64,000 nucleotides of DNA from N074bin45 sp039587475 (GCA_039587475.1 JBDHIK010000300.1:1-64000); one strand, 5' to 3'. Counted from the stretch's first letter, positions 10,248 to 18,582 are shown. The notes: generated by a model from the letters alone, not told the origin. A program made the numbers and translations.

Positions 10248-10429
10248 GGATCTGTCCGTGAGGGTCGCCGCCAATCTAACGGTCGGTTGGGGACCGGCGC
10301 TATCGTCTTGCCCGGGCGCGTGGCACCAGCGGCCTGAGCCCGTGGAGGGCCGTCTCGAATCGAGGCGAGATCCGGGTGGGGGAGGAGAAGAACCTATGGG
10401 GCCCCGAGGGACCCCTCAGGCACCAGTGG

Positions 10430-10570
10430 TTAGGAGCAGTTGGTCCCCTTGAAGGTACAGCCAAGGTTGCCGTCGATGCGCTGGAACCAGCCGTCATCGA
10501 GTCCACTCCAGCCCGCCATGGTCAGCTCTCGGAGCGTCCCAAACCGGGTTACCGTGGGTTTCTTGTACAC
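10430..10570 (-). CDS. Lasso-peptide-like RiPP precursor
   Basis: 46 residues, GTG start at 10570 directly behind a strong AGGAGG site (AGGAGGGATCG then GTG). The leader MYKKPTVTRFGTLRELTM fits the lasso consensus YxxPx(L/V)xxxGxxxxxT exactly: Tyr2, Pro5, Val7, Gly11, Thr17. With Thr17 as the penultimate leader residue, the core would start at Ala19 and run 28 residues to Ser46. Asp25 and Asp26 are core positions 7 and 8, the right distance for a 7- or 8-residue macrolactam with the Ala amine. Two cysteines (Cys38, Cys45) near the C-terminus could form a disulfide. The gene lies 102 bases downstream of the asparagine-synthetase-like gene on the same strand. The match to the leader motif is seen; ring formation and disulfide are inference. 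Confidence 0.82.
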   Translation of the reverse strand: MYKKPTVTRFGTLRELTMAGWSGLDDGWFQRIDGNLGCTFKGTNCS

Positions 10571-10586
10571 CGATCCCTCCTGACAA

Positions 10587-10618
10587 CTGGGGGTGGTCGG
10601 CGCTACGCCCCACCCCAG
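10587..10618 (-). promoter_or_regulatory. Strong RNA hairpin between cyclase candidate and precursor gene
   Basis: On the minus strand, arms CTGGGGTGG and CCACCCCCAG (one bulge) enclose a second stem GGCG-TAG-CGCC. It ends 7 bases before the AGGAGG of the precursor gene and has no following T-run. This suggests an intercistronic processing, stabilising or attenuating element rather than a simple terminator. Confidence 0.5.
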
Positions 10619-10672
10619 CGGTGAGGCGCCTGTTCACGAGCGAAACACCCGAAAACAGACCGAAGACTCCCG

Positions 10673-12556
10673 TCAGCTGTGGGAGTCAAGCCACATTTCC
10701 GTGGCAAACGCATCGTAGGCGGGAGGCCCCAGCGACCCGTTCCCAGCTGGGTCATCCAGGTATGCCCGGCACGAAGCAAGCAGTTTGCCCGGATCGATGA
10801 TCCCGAGGTCCGCCAGGTGGGAACACACCCCGGCGGACTCCATCATCTCCGATAGTGAATCTGGCAAAGTGCGGGCCAGATACCCGCCAGGAAGCCCGGT
10901 GCGCCTGGGCCTTGGCGCCACGACGTCGGCCGGGAGGAAGGACCGAGCTGCCTGGCGCAGGACCAGCTTGCCTTCGCCTCCTGCGGTCCTATACGGACGT
11001 GGGATCGATGCTGCGAATTGCACCAGGCGGCCATCATACAACGGGGACCTCAGGGCCACCCCTTCCCACAGCCCGATCGAATTCACCAGGGCGTTCACTC
11101 TGGCGCCAAACCCGGCCCTGAAATACCAACTCGTCTCCACGGAGGCCAGCGATTCCCCGGCCCGTCGTTCGACACGTTGGGCCAGCCGCTGGCCGAGGCC
11201 GCTCCGCGTCAGAAAATCTGAGCGGATCCACGGGGGCGGACGATCCTGGAGGTAGTGAACCAGGGGCCGGCCTCCTCGCGCCAGCCCAGCCAGATCCAAA
11301 GCCGTCTGCGGGAGGTTGGGCTGCACGGCCCAGCGAAACAGGAACCTGAACCCGGCCCCCCGGTACGCGCGCCGCCATTCGCGGTTCAGGAGTCCCCAGT
11401 GCAGTTGCCGCCACAGGTCCCCCAGGTAGACGGGGCTGACCTGAAACAGCTGATCACCACCGTTGCCACCGAGCGCCACGTGCGCGCCGGCACTTCGAGT
11501 GGTCCGCGCCAGTGCGCGATTCCACATCTCGAACTTGTGGGCGAACGGCTCATCACGTTGTGCCGCTCGTTGGTACGGTCGGTCCAGCGGAGGCACGGCA
11601 TCGACATCCGTCCACCGCACCTCGGCGTTCCAATGGGCGGCAGCCGACTCGATCCATGGATCTTCGTACCCCGGGTCGTCGGGCGGATACCGCATCGAGA
11701 CCGGCGTCAGCCGCCGGCCCGCTGAGGAGCCCGCCCCGAACACGGCCGTCGAATCGTACCCACCGCTCATCCACACCGCGGGTCGGTCCACACCGTGTAT
11801 CCGGGTGGTGACCGCATCGACGAGCAGCGCCTGCAGTTCCTCGGCGGATTCCTCGAAGGAACCGTGCGAGGGGCTCGTCCCGAAGATCGGTACTTCCCAG
11901 TGGGGCTCTGTCCTGGGAAGCCGATCCTGTTCCATCAGTAACGTCCATCCTGCCGGTAGTCGTTTGATGGCTCGATAACACGTTTCGTCTCGTACCGTGG
12001 TCGCGACTCCAGCCGCGTCCTCGGCCAGGGCGCAGAGGTTGTACTCCCGGGAGACATCACACGATGCGAGTACGGCGCCGATCGACGAGGCGACCGAGAC
12101 GATCCCGTCCGAATGGGCGTAGAACAACGGACGTGTACCGGCGAAGTCCCTGGCGGCGAGCAGGCGTCGGCGATCGCCATCCCAGAGAATGAACGCAAAA
12201 TCCCCCTCGAGATGTCCTGGACACTCATCGCCCCAGTGATGATAGGCGTCGAGGATCAGACCGGCCTCAGTCGAGCTGCCGTCGGATCTCGCTTCGCACC
12301 GTCGCCGCAAGTCATCGAGGTAGTACAGCGACGCATCAGCTACCACGATGACGTTCCCTCGTCTGGCCCACCCGGGCGCGGTTCCAAGCGTTCCGGCCTG
12401 TTCCCAGGCGAACGCGCCGAAGGCCAGGGCGCAATCCGGAGCAGAATCGACCGCTACCTCGTCACCGCGGTCCGACATACTCCGCATGGCCCTGCCGACC
12501 CGGTCAGCGAGAACCTTCCCCTGAGCCTTTCCCGTCACGGCGGCCACGCCACTCAT
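10673..12556 (-). CDS. Asparagine synthetase B-like protein, lasso cyclase (C protein) candidate
   Basis: 627 residues from the ATG at 12556, with GGAGAG 8 bases upstream. The N-terminal ~200 residues form the class-II amidotransferase fold (GDFAFILWDGDRRRLLAARD, GTRPLFYA). The catalytic Cys2 of true glutaminases is absent: the protein begins MSGVAAV. The C-terminal synthetase domain has the pyrophosphate loop SGGYDS at 264-269 and GGNGGDQLF at 363-371. Loss of the glutaminase cysteine with an intact ATP site is what lasso cyclases (McjC type) show: they adenylate an Asp/Glu side chain and close the macrolactam. The precursor-like gene lies 102 bases downstream. It could instead be a stand-alone Asn-synthase paralogue, but the neighbour makes cyclase the better reading. 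Confidence 0.8.
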   Translation of the reverse strand: MSGVAAVTGKAQGKVLADRVGRAMRSMSDRGDEVAVDSAPDCALAFGAFAWEQAGTLGTAPGWARRGNVIVVADASLYYLDDLRRRCEARSDGSSTEAGLILDAYHHWGDECPGHLEGDFAFILWDGDRRRLLAARDFAGTRPLFYAHSDGIVSVASSIGAVLASCDVSREYNLCALAEDAAGVATTVRDETCYRAIKRLPAGWTLLMEQDRLPRTEPHWEVPIFGTSPSHGSFEESAEELQALLVDAVTTRIHGVDRPAVWMSGGYDSTAVFGAGSSAGRRLTPVSMRYPPDDPGYEDPWIESAAAHWNAEVRWTDVDAVPPLDRPYQRAAQRDEPFAHKFEMWNRALARTTRSAGAHVALGGNGGDQLFQVSPVYLGDLWRQLHWGLLNREWRRAYRGAGFRFLFRWAVQPNLPQTALDLAGLARGGRPLVHYLQDRPPPWIRSDFLTRSGLGQRLAQRVERRAGESLASVETSWYFRAGFGARVNALVNSIGLWEGVALRSPLYDGRLVQFAASIPRPYRTAGGEGKLVLRQAARSFLPADVVAPRPRRTGLPGGYLARTLPDSLSEMMESAGVCSHLADLGIIDPGKLLASCRAYLDDPAGNGSLGPPAYDAFATEMWLDSHS

Positions 12557-12637
12557 GGCCGAGGCTCTCCGGTCTCTTCTCGTCCTGGCGCGACCTGCCC
12601 CGGTCGAACACGTGAGACGTATGTTGCACATTGGGTG

Positions 12638-12653
12638 GGGACCGTACGGTCCC
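12638..12653. promoter_or_regulatory. 16-bp perfect palindrome, operator candidate in divergent intergenic region
   Basis: GGGACCGTACGGTCCC is an exact 16-bp palindrome in the 134-base gap between the divergent cyclase-like and VanZ-like genes. CACGTG hexamers lie at 12609-12614 and 12653-12658. No clear -35/-10 pair was recognised. Function is inferred from position and symmetry only. Confidence 0.4.
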
Positions 12654-12690
12654 ACGTGTACCTCACCGGCAGGCGTCTCCGGAGATCCGC

Positions 12691-13872
12691 ATGCGGCAGC
12701 AGCACGCCCTCCAGCCAATCACTCTGCGCCGACGCTGGTTGCCGGCAGTTACCCTGGCCGTCTGGGTGCTGCTGGTATGGTTGGTCCTGCGGCCGCGTCC
12801 GCCGCTGGAGCCGGTGAATTGTTGGGTCATCTGTTCCGGGTCTGCGGTGACGGATATCCTGGCGAATGTTCTGGCGTTCGGAGTTGCCACCTTCCTCCTG
12901 GTGCGGTCCGGCGTCCGCTGGTGGCCGGCAGCGCTTCTGGGCGTGGCGCTCGTGTTGGTCGCGGAGTTTCTTCAGTGGACGGTCTTGCAGGGTCGTGACC
13001 CCAACGTCGTCGATCTGGCCACCGGCTCGTTCGGGGCGGTCGTAGGCGCCATGATGGCCGCAATCGCCTGGCGAGGTGTTCGACCGTCGCGCCGCAGAAT
13101 GATCCTGATGGGGGTGTGGTTCGGCTGGCAGGGTTGGATGGCGCTGACGGTATGGGCCTTCCTCCCGGTCGTTGGTCCGGCACCGTACTCCGTGGTCGTG
13201 ACCCCGGCCGGACACGCCACAGGTATCGAAGTGGACGCGCAGGAACGACACGAGAGCTTCCTCATCGACGGTCGGTTCCGGGCGCCCGAGCCGGGGAGGT
13301 ACCGCACCCTCGCCGTGTTGCTCGACCGGAACGGATGGATCGCCGAGGTCGCCGTCTCGTGGCGTGGCCTGGTCGTGGGCACGCGCCTGCGGGGTGGGGC
13401 ACTCGGGCTCGCCACGCCGGGACTGCACCTCATTCGCACGCTGCCCCCCGAGGGTGGAGGGCCGGTTGCCTTCACAGCTTGGCGGTCGCCACGGGAGTGG
13501 CACCTGGACGCATCCCGAGCGGGTTGGGCTGGCGTCGAAGACGTGGTCCCCAGTCCGTTGTGGGGCTGGGCGCTGTTGTATCCAGGACGTTATGCCATGG
13601 GCTGGGAACGTCACGTGTTCACCGGACTCTATGGTGTGCTGCTCGCGCTGTTCCTCGGGCTGACGACTCGATGGGCCGTCGGTGGCCGCCCCCTTCGCCT
13701 GATCCTGGTGGGATTGGCCACCGTGGCCTTCGGTCTCGGCGCCATGCCGATGGCCCTGGGGAGCGCCGCCGCCGTCACGTGGCATTGGTTGGTGGTTCTC
13801 GGCGGGTACGTGCTGGGCGTGGCTCGGCTGCCGAGGCCACGGGGTAAGTCCAGTCTTCCTGAGGTGCCGTGA
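12691..13872 (+). CDS. VanZ-like membrane protein with central extracytoplasmic domain
   Basis: 393 residues from the ATG at 12691 (CCGGAG 6 bases upstream). The N-terminal part has four membrane helices with VanZ-family character (DILANVLAFGVATFLLVRSG, LVAEFLQWTVLQGRDPNVVDLATGSFGAVVGA). A soluble stretch of about 190 residues follows, with a beta-rich pattern resembling a LamG/concanavalin-type sensor (SFLIDGRFRAPEPGRYRTLAVLL). Three more helices then lead to the C-terminus. VanZ homologues are linked to teicoplanin resistance in enterococci, but most have unknown roles. It is divergent from the lasso-like genes, and a role in their immunity or export would be speculation. Confidence 0.7.
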   Translation: MRQQHALQPITLRRRWLPAVTLAVWVLLVWLVLRPRPPLEPVNCWVICSGSAVTDILANVLAFGVATFLLVRSGVRWWPAALLGVALVLVAEFLQWTVLQGRDPNVVDLATGSFGAVVGAMMAAIAWRGVRPSRRRMILMGVWFGWQGWMALTVWAFLPVVGPAPYSVVVTPAGHATGIEVDAQERHESFLIDGRFRAPEPGRYRTLAVLLDRNGWIAEVAVSWRGLVVGTRLRGGALGLATPGLHLIRTLPPEGGGPVAFTAWRSPREWHLDASRAGWAGVEDVVPSPLWGWALLYPGRYAMGWERHVFTGLYGVLLALFLGLTTRWAVGGRPLRLILVGLATVAFGLGAMPMALGSAAAVTWHWLVVLGGYVLGVARLPRPRGKSSLPEVP

Positions 13873-13883
13873 CGCCTTCCTCA

Positions 13884-14699
13884 CTATGGACCAAGCGACT
13901 CGCCGCAGTGCTTGCAATACCGGGCGTCAGGGGCGTGCCCGGCGCGATTGCAGGACCCGCACGACGGGCGTTGGCTGCTCATCCCGTGGGCTTTGGTGAG
14001 TTCCACGGTGACGATGCTGGTGGGTACCGCGATGATGGCGTAGCCCAGGATCATGACGAGCGAGGCCAGCGCCTGGCCCCATGGGGTGTGTGGCGTCACA
14101 TCCCCGTATCCGACGGTCGTCAGTGTGACGATGGCCCAATAGACGCTGCGCGGAATGCTCGTGAACCCGTTCGACGGGCCCTCGACCATGTACATGCCCG
14201 ACCCGAGAATGACTGCAAGGGAGACGACCGCCAGGAAGAAGATGCTGATCTTGCGGCGGCTTTCCCTGAGTGCCACGATCAGCCGATCGGCCTCCCCCAT
14301 GTACTGGACCAGCTTGAGGATGCGATAGACCCGCAGGACCCTCAGGATCCGGATGATCAGGAGATAGCGGCTGCTGGGCAGAATGATGCTGAGGTATGTC
14401 GGCAGGATCGACAGCAGTTCCACGATCCCGAAGAAGCTGATCGCGTAGCGCCACGGCTTGGGGTGACAGGCCAGCCGCAGGAGGTATTCGATGGTGAAGA
14501 GGATCGTGAAGGCCCATTCCGCAGCATAGAGAATGGGCCCCCAACGGTCCCGGATCGCGGTCACCGAGTCGAGCATGACGGCTGCGACACTTATCAGGAT
14601 GGCCCCGATCAGGATGAGATCGAAGGTCCGTCCCGCCCGGGTCGTGTGGCCGAAGATGATGGTGTACAGCGATGTGCGCCAGGAAGAGCGACTGTTCAT
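13884..14699 (-). CDS. Voltage-gated-type potassium channel with C-terminal zinc ribbon
   Basis: 271 residues from the ATG at 14699. Six transmembrane segments are visible, including an arginine-rich S4 (RYLLIIRILRVLRVYRI, 111-127), and the pore filter TVGYGD at 195-200 is the K+ signature. The cytoplasmic tail ends with two CxxC pairs (Cys247/250 and Cys262/265), a short zinc ribbon not part of the minimal channel. The open frame continues upstream to 15071 but has no channel homology and runs into the cold-shock gene on the other strand. No strong ribosome site precedes 14699, so the start is moderately certain. Confidence 0.85.
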   Translation of the reverse strand: MNSRSSWRTSLYTIIFGHTTRAGRTFDLILIGAILISVAAVMLDSVTAIRDRWGPILYAAEWAFTILFTIEYLLRLACHPKPWRYAISFFGIVELLSILPTYLSIILPSSRYLLIIRILRVLRVYRILKLVQYMGEADRLIVALRESRRKISIFFLAVVSLAVILGSGMYMVEGPSNGFTSIPRSVYWAIVTLTTVGYGDVTPHTPWGQALASLVMILGYAIIAVPTSIVTVELTKAHGMSSQRPSCGSCNRAGHAPDARYCKHCGESLGP

Positions 14700-14975
14700 G
14701 GATCCAAAGATACGAACCAGGGCGGATGGCGCGAGGCGCGAGGATCGCGCGCCGCGAGGAGCCTCCAATCCGAATATTTGGGATATTGTCCAGGGTAGGT
14801 CGGAAAGGCTGGCGTTTGGAGGGCAACTCGCTATCTTGTCTGGCGTTGTACCAACGAGGTTCCGGCGCTTCTGACCGGAACGGGCCCAGCGTGGGGGCGA
14901 CGATCCACGCAGCACGAGTAGTCGGTTGTACGGCAGCGCCGGACCCGATTGCGACTCGTTACCAGGGAGTGCGGC

Positions 14976-15182
14976 ATGCGTACGACAGGAACAGTGAAGT
15001 GGTTCAACGACAGCAAGGGTTTTGGATTCATCACCCCTGACGACGGCTCGAAGGACTGCTTCGTCCACCACACCGCCATTCAGTCTGAGGGCTTCCGTTC
15101 CCTCAATGAGGGCGACAAGGTCGAGTTCGACATCGTCGAAGGCCAGAAGGGCCCCGCGGCGGAGAACGTGGCCCCCGTGTAG
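14976..15182 (+). CDS. Cold-shock protein, CspA family
   Basis: 68 residues forming a single cold-shock OB-fold: the RNA-binding motifs GTVKWFNDSKGFGFI (RNP1) and DCFVHHTAI (RNP2) are intact. It binds single-stranded nucleic acid and works as an RNA chaperone. The start at 14976 follows AGGGAG at 6 bases. The gap from the channel gene leaves room for a long 5' leader, as cspA genes often have. A strong hairpin lies just downstream. Confidence 0.95.
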   Translation: MRTTGTVKWFNDSKGFGFITPDDGSKDCFVHHTAIQSEGFRSLNEGDKVEFDIVEGQKGPAAENVAPV

Positions 15183-15203
15183 GTGGCCCCTCCCCAGGTT
15201 GGC

Positions 15204-15236
15204 ACGGGCCGTCGAGAGAGTCTCTCGGCGGCCCGT
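15204..15236 (+). terminator. Intrinsic-type terminator after cold-shock gene
   Basis: Stem ACGGGCCGTCGAGA / TCTCGGCGGCCCGT (14 bp with one G-U pair, 5-base loop), 22 bases after the stop and followed by a short T/G-rich stretch (TGTCGTTG). Confidence 0.7.
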
Positions 15237-15320
15237 TGTCGTTGATCGAGCCCCAGTCGATGGGGTTTACCCCTCTCTGTCGCCACGCCATCTTCCCGGC
15301 ATCTTCATCCCCATCTGCGA

Positions 15321-17177
15321 ATGACTCACAGCGATCCCTCTGTCGACCTGATCCCTCTGGAAACGCTGTTCGGGAATCCTGAACGGGCCATGCCGAGGCT
15401 CAGCCCCGATGGCCAGCGCCTGGCCATCCTGGCCCCGGTCGACGGTGTGCTCAATGTCTGGGTGGGGTCGACCGGCCAGGATGACTTCACGCCAGTCACC
15501 CGGGATCAGGAGCGTGGCATCCGGACGTACTTCTGGGGCTACGACAATCGGTCGATTCTCTACCTGCAGGACATCGGCGGCAACGAAGACTGGCACCTGT
15601 TCCGGACCGACCTGGACACCGGCAACACCGTCGATTTGACGCCGTTCGACGGCATCCAGGCGCAGGTCGTCGACTACTCCAAGCATCATCCCACGACGAT
15701 CCTCCTCGGTCTCAACCGGAGAGACCAGCGCCTGCACGACGTCTATCGCCTCGAACTCCCCGACGGCGCACCAGAGATGGTCGCGGAAAATCCCGGCAAT
15801 GTGACGGGGTGGCTGGCGGACAAGGAGGCCCGTGTTCGGGGCGCGCTGGCGGCGCGGGAGGATGGGGGATTCGATGTGTTGCTGCGGGACGGGTCCACGG
15901 AAGACTGGCGCGTCTTGCTGAGCTGGTCGGCGGAGGAGAACATCAACAGCCACCCCGTCGGATTCTCCGGCGACGGGGAACGCCTTCATCTGCTGGATGC
16001 ACGCGGGGGCAACACCGCTCGGCTGGTGTCTCTCGACCTGGCAACCGGGAGCGAGACGGTCCTGGCGGAGGACGACACCTATGATGTGTCGGCCATCGAG
16101 TGTCATCCGGATACCTTCGACGTCCAACTCGTGGGATTCGCGCGCGCCCGCCTGGAATGGCAAGCACTCGATCCGGCGCTGGCAGCCGACCTGGAAGTCA
16201 TGTCCCGGATCGACGAGGGGGACTTCGCCGTCATCAGCCGCACCGACGCCGACGACCGCTGGCTCGTCGGCTACACGCGTGACACCGGGCCGGTCGCCTA
16301 CTACGAACTCGACCGCCGGCAGCACCAGGCCCGGTTCCTGTTCCATGACCGTTCCGAGCTTGCTGACTATGCCCTTGCTCCCATGGAGCCGATCGTCTTC
16401 ACCGCCTCGGACGGCCTGACGATTCACGGCTATCTGACCCGTGCCGGAGGCGTGTCCGAAGGCCCGAGGCCGATGGTGCTGAATGTCCACGGTGGCCCGT
16501 GGGCCAGGGACATGTGGGGCTATGACCCCGAAGCGCAGTGGTTGGCCAACCGCGGCTACTCCTGTCTCCAGGTCAACTACCGGGGCTCCACTGGATACGG
16601 CAAGGACTTCATCAATGCCGGGAACCGGGAGTGGGGCGGCAAGATGCACCAGGACCTCATTGACGCCGTGGGCTGGGCGGTCGATGCGGGTGTCGCCGAC
16701 CCGGATGGGATTGCCATCTATGGGGGATCCTACGGGGGGTACGCGGCCCTCGTCGGGGCCACGTTCACGCCCGATCTCTTCAAGTGTGCCGTGGACATCG
16801 TTGGGCCCAGCAACCTTCTCACCTTCATCAACAGCATCCCCCCGTACTGGTCGACCTATCTCGAAGTCCTGCACCAGCGGGTCGGTGACCCCGAGCACGA
16901 CGAGGAGTTCCTGCGGTCCCGGTCCCCACTCACGCATGTCGACCAGATCAGGATTCCCATGCTCATCGCGCAGGGCGCCAACGACCCCCGGGTCAAGCAG
17001 GCGGAATCGGAACAGATCGTCGCAGCCATGGCGGCCAAGGGTATCGACCACGAGTATCTTCTCTTCGAGGATGAAGGGCATGGCTTTGCCAAACCGGAGA
17101 ACAGACTCCGCTTCTATCGTGCCGCCGAAGCATTCCTGGCACGACACTTGGGGGGACGGGATGAATCGACGACTTGA
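15321..17177 (+). CDS. S9 family (prolyl oligopeptidase-like) peptidase
   Basis: 618 residues, no signal peptide, so probably cytoplasmic. An N-terminal beta-propeller (PRLSPDGQRLAILAPVDGVLNVWV) is followed by an alpha/beta-hydrolase domain. The catalytic triad is visible: Ser470 in GGSYGG, Asp555 in GANDPRV, His587 in DEGHGF. The oxyanion region LNVHGGPWARD and VNYRGSTGYGKDF are typical of acylaminoacyl-peptidase/S9C relatives. It probably cleaves short oligopeptides. No clear ribosome site precedes the ATG at 15321. The M14 peptidase follows on the same strand. Confidence 0.9.
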   Translation: MTHSDPSVDLIPLETLFGNPERAMPRLSPDGQRLAILAPVDGVLNVWVGSTGQDDFTPVTRDQERGIRTYFWGYDNRSILYLQDIGGNEDWHLFRTDLDTGNTVDLTPFDGIQAQVVDYSKHHPTTILLGLNRRDQRLHDVYRLELPDGAPEMVAENPGNVTGWLADKEARVRGALAAREDGGFDVLLRDGSTEDWRVLLSWSAEENINSHPVGFSGDGERLHLLDARGGNTARLVSLDLATGSETVLAEDDTYDVSAIECHPDTFDVQLVGFARARLEWQALDPALAADLEVMSRIDEGDFAVISRTDADDRWLVGYTRDTGPVAYYELDRRQHQARFLFHDRSELADYALAPMEPIVFTASDGLTIHGYLTRAGGVSEGPRPMVLNVHGGPWARDMWGYDPEAQWLANRGYSCLQVNYRGSTGYGKDFINAGNREWGGKMHQDLIDAVGWAVDAGVADPDGIAIYGGSYGGYAALVGATFTPDLFKCAVDIVGPSNLLTFINSIPPYWSTYLEVLHQRVGDPEHDEEFLRSRSPLTHVDQIRIPMLIAQGANDPRVKQAESEQIVAAMAAKGIDHEYLLFEDEGHGFAKPENRLRFYRAAEAFLARHLGGRDESTT

Positions 17178-17208
17178 AGGAGCTTGCGAGTCTCCATTGG
17201 AGGGTGTC

Positions 17209-18507
17209 TTGATACATTCGAGAACGGCGCCTGCCGGCGTGATGCGACGCCTTGCTTCGGTTGCCCTCCTGGCGATGGTCCTGGTGCCGGGGAACGCCGT
17301 CGGTCAGGCGGCTTGTTGTCTCGAGGCGGGACTTGCCATCGCACAGCAGTACCGCATACCGGGGTTGGATGACCGCCGGTTCACCCACGAGCAATATTGG
17401 GCGGCGGTGTTGCCGGTAACCGGATCCGACCGGATACGCGTGACCCAGGTTGGGCGGTCCATCGAAGGCCGGGCCATCAATGCGGTCACCTTCGGGGTCG
17501 GGCCGATCTCCGTGCTGCTCTGGTCCCAGATGCACGGCAACGAATCGACGGCGTCCATGTCGCTGGCCGATCTGATCTCCTACATGGCGGGTGCCCCTGA
17601 GGATGATCAGATCGTGTCGGCGCTCGAAGCCGCGCTCACCGTCACCATGATCCCGATGCTCAACCCCGACGGCGCCGAGCGATTCATCCGCGAGAACGCG
17701 GTCGGTATCGATGTGAATCGCGATGCCCGCCGGACGGCGACACCGGAGGGTCGGTTATTGAAGCGGGTGCGCGACAGCCTCGACGCCCAGTTCGGCTTCA
17801 ATCTCCACGACCAGGGCTCACGGACCGCCGGCGATGATGGCCTGCTCGTAGCGATCGCGCTGCTGGCTCCCGCGGCAGACGAAGAGCGCTCCTGGGGGCC
17901 GGTGCGCCTGCGGGCCCGGAAGGTCGCCTCGGTGATTTCCGCGGCGCTCGAGCCGGAGATCCCAGGCCGGATGGCCCGCTACAACGACGCCTACGCTCCA
18001 CGCGCTTTCGGCGACCGCATGCAGCAGTGGGGCACCAGCACGGTCCTGATTGAGAGCGGCGCCCTGCCGGATGACCCGCAGAAGCAGCGTCTCAGGGCCA
18101 TCAATGTTGCGGCGCTCCTGTCGGCGCTCCATGCCATTGCTGACGGATCCTATGAGGACGTGGACGACATCGCCTACGAACGGCTCCCCTCGAATCGCGG
18201 CGTCGGCAATGACCTGCTGGTGCTCGGAGGGAACGTGGTGATCGGGGATGGCGACCCCATCCGGGCCGACATTGCCATCATCTTCGAAGACGCCGTGGCC
18301 AGGACCGGGCCACGCTACGGAGAGGTCGGCGATCTCGCGGAGGCCATCGCGATGGACACCGTGGACGCCACCGGGCTCTACGTTCACCCGGTCCTGTCAG
18401 AGGGTCTGCTGCGGCGTGGCGAGGCCGCGGTCCTCACGCTGCGCCGTGAAGCGAGTCCGGAGAGCGAGGAAGTCTGGTCGCTCGGAGTCCCACGAGATCG
18501 GGAGTAG
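17209..18507 (+). CDS. Secreted M14-family zinc carboxypeptidase
   Basis: 432 residues if started at the TTG at 17209, which sits 4 bases after GGAGGG. An ATG at 17161 (overlapping the S9 stop) and an ATG at 17242 are in-frame alternatives. A signal peptide follows (MRRLASVALLAMVLVPGNAVGQA). Zinc ligands of the M14 fold are present: HGNE (His109, Glu112) and NLHDQ (His200). The catalytic glutamate is probably Glu282 in IESG, and DVNRDARR provides substrate-binding residues. A beta-rich C-terminal domain follows. It likely removes C-terminal residues from peptides or peptidoglycan stems in the periplasm, and pairs logically with the preceding peptidase. Confidence 0.85.
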   Translation: MIHSRTAPAGVMRRLASVALLAMVLVPGNAVGQAACCLEAGLAIAQQYRIPGLDDRRFTHEQYWAAVLPVTGSDRIRVTQVGRSIEGRAINAVTFGVGPISVLLWSQMHGNESTASMSLADLISYMAGAPEDDQIVSALEAALTVTMIPMLNPDGAERFIRENAVGIDVNRDARRTATPEGRLLKRVRDSLDAQFGFNLHDQGSRTAGDDGLLVAIALLAPAADEERSWGPVRLRARKVASVISAALEPEIPGRMARYNDAYAPRAFGDRMQQWGTSTVLIESGALPDDPQKQRLRAINVAALLSALHAIADGSYEDVDDIAYERLPSNRGVGNDLLVLGGNVVIGDGDPIRADIAIIFEDAVARTGPRYGEVGDLAEAIAMDTVDATGLYVHPVLSEGLLRRGEAAVLTLRREASPESEEVWSLGVPRDRE

Positions 18508-18582
18508 CCTGGCGCTGCTCCCGAAGGCCCAAGGGGCGCCTCGCTTCGGAACCTCGGGTCGTGCCGGTCATTGCTCGGGTGG

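Noticed and set aside
10300..10506. Minus-strand 68-residue ORF and plus-strand ORF at 10376-10624 around the lasso-like precursor
   Set aside because: Different frames, low-complexity arginine/proline-rich products, no good start sites; the precursor frame has the ribosome site and family motif.
14700..15071. N-terminal extension of the K+ channel frame
   Set aside because: No channel homology and overlaps the cold-shock gene on the other strand.
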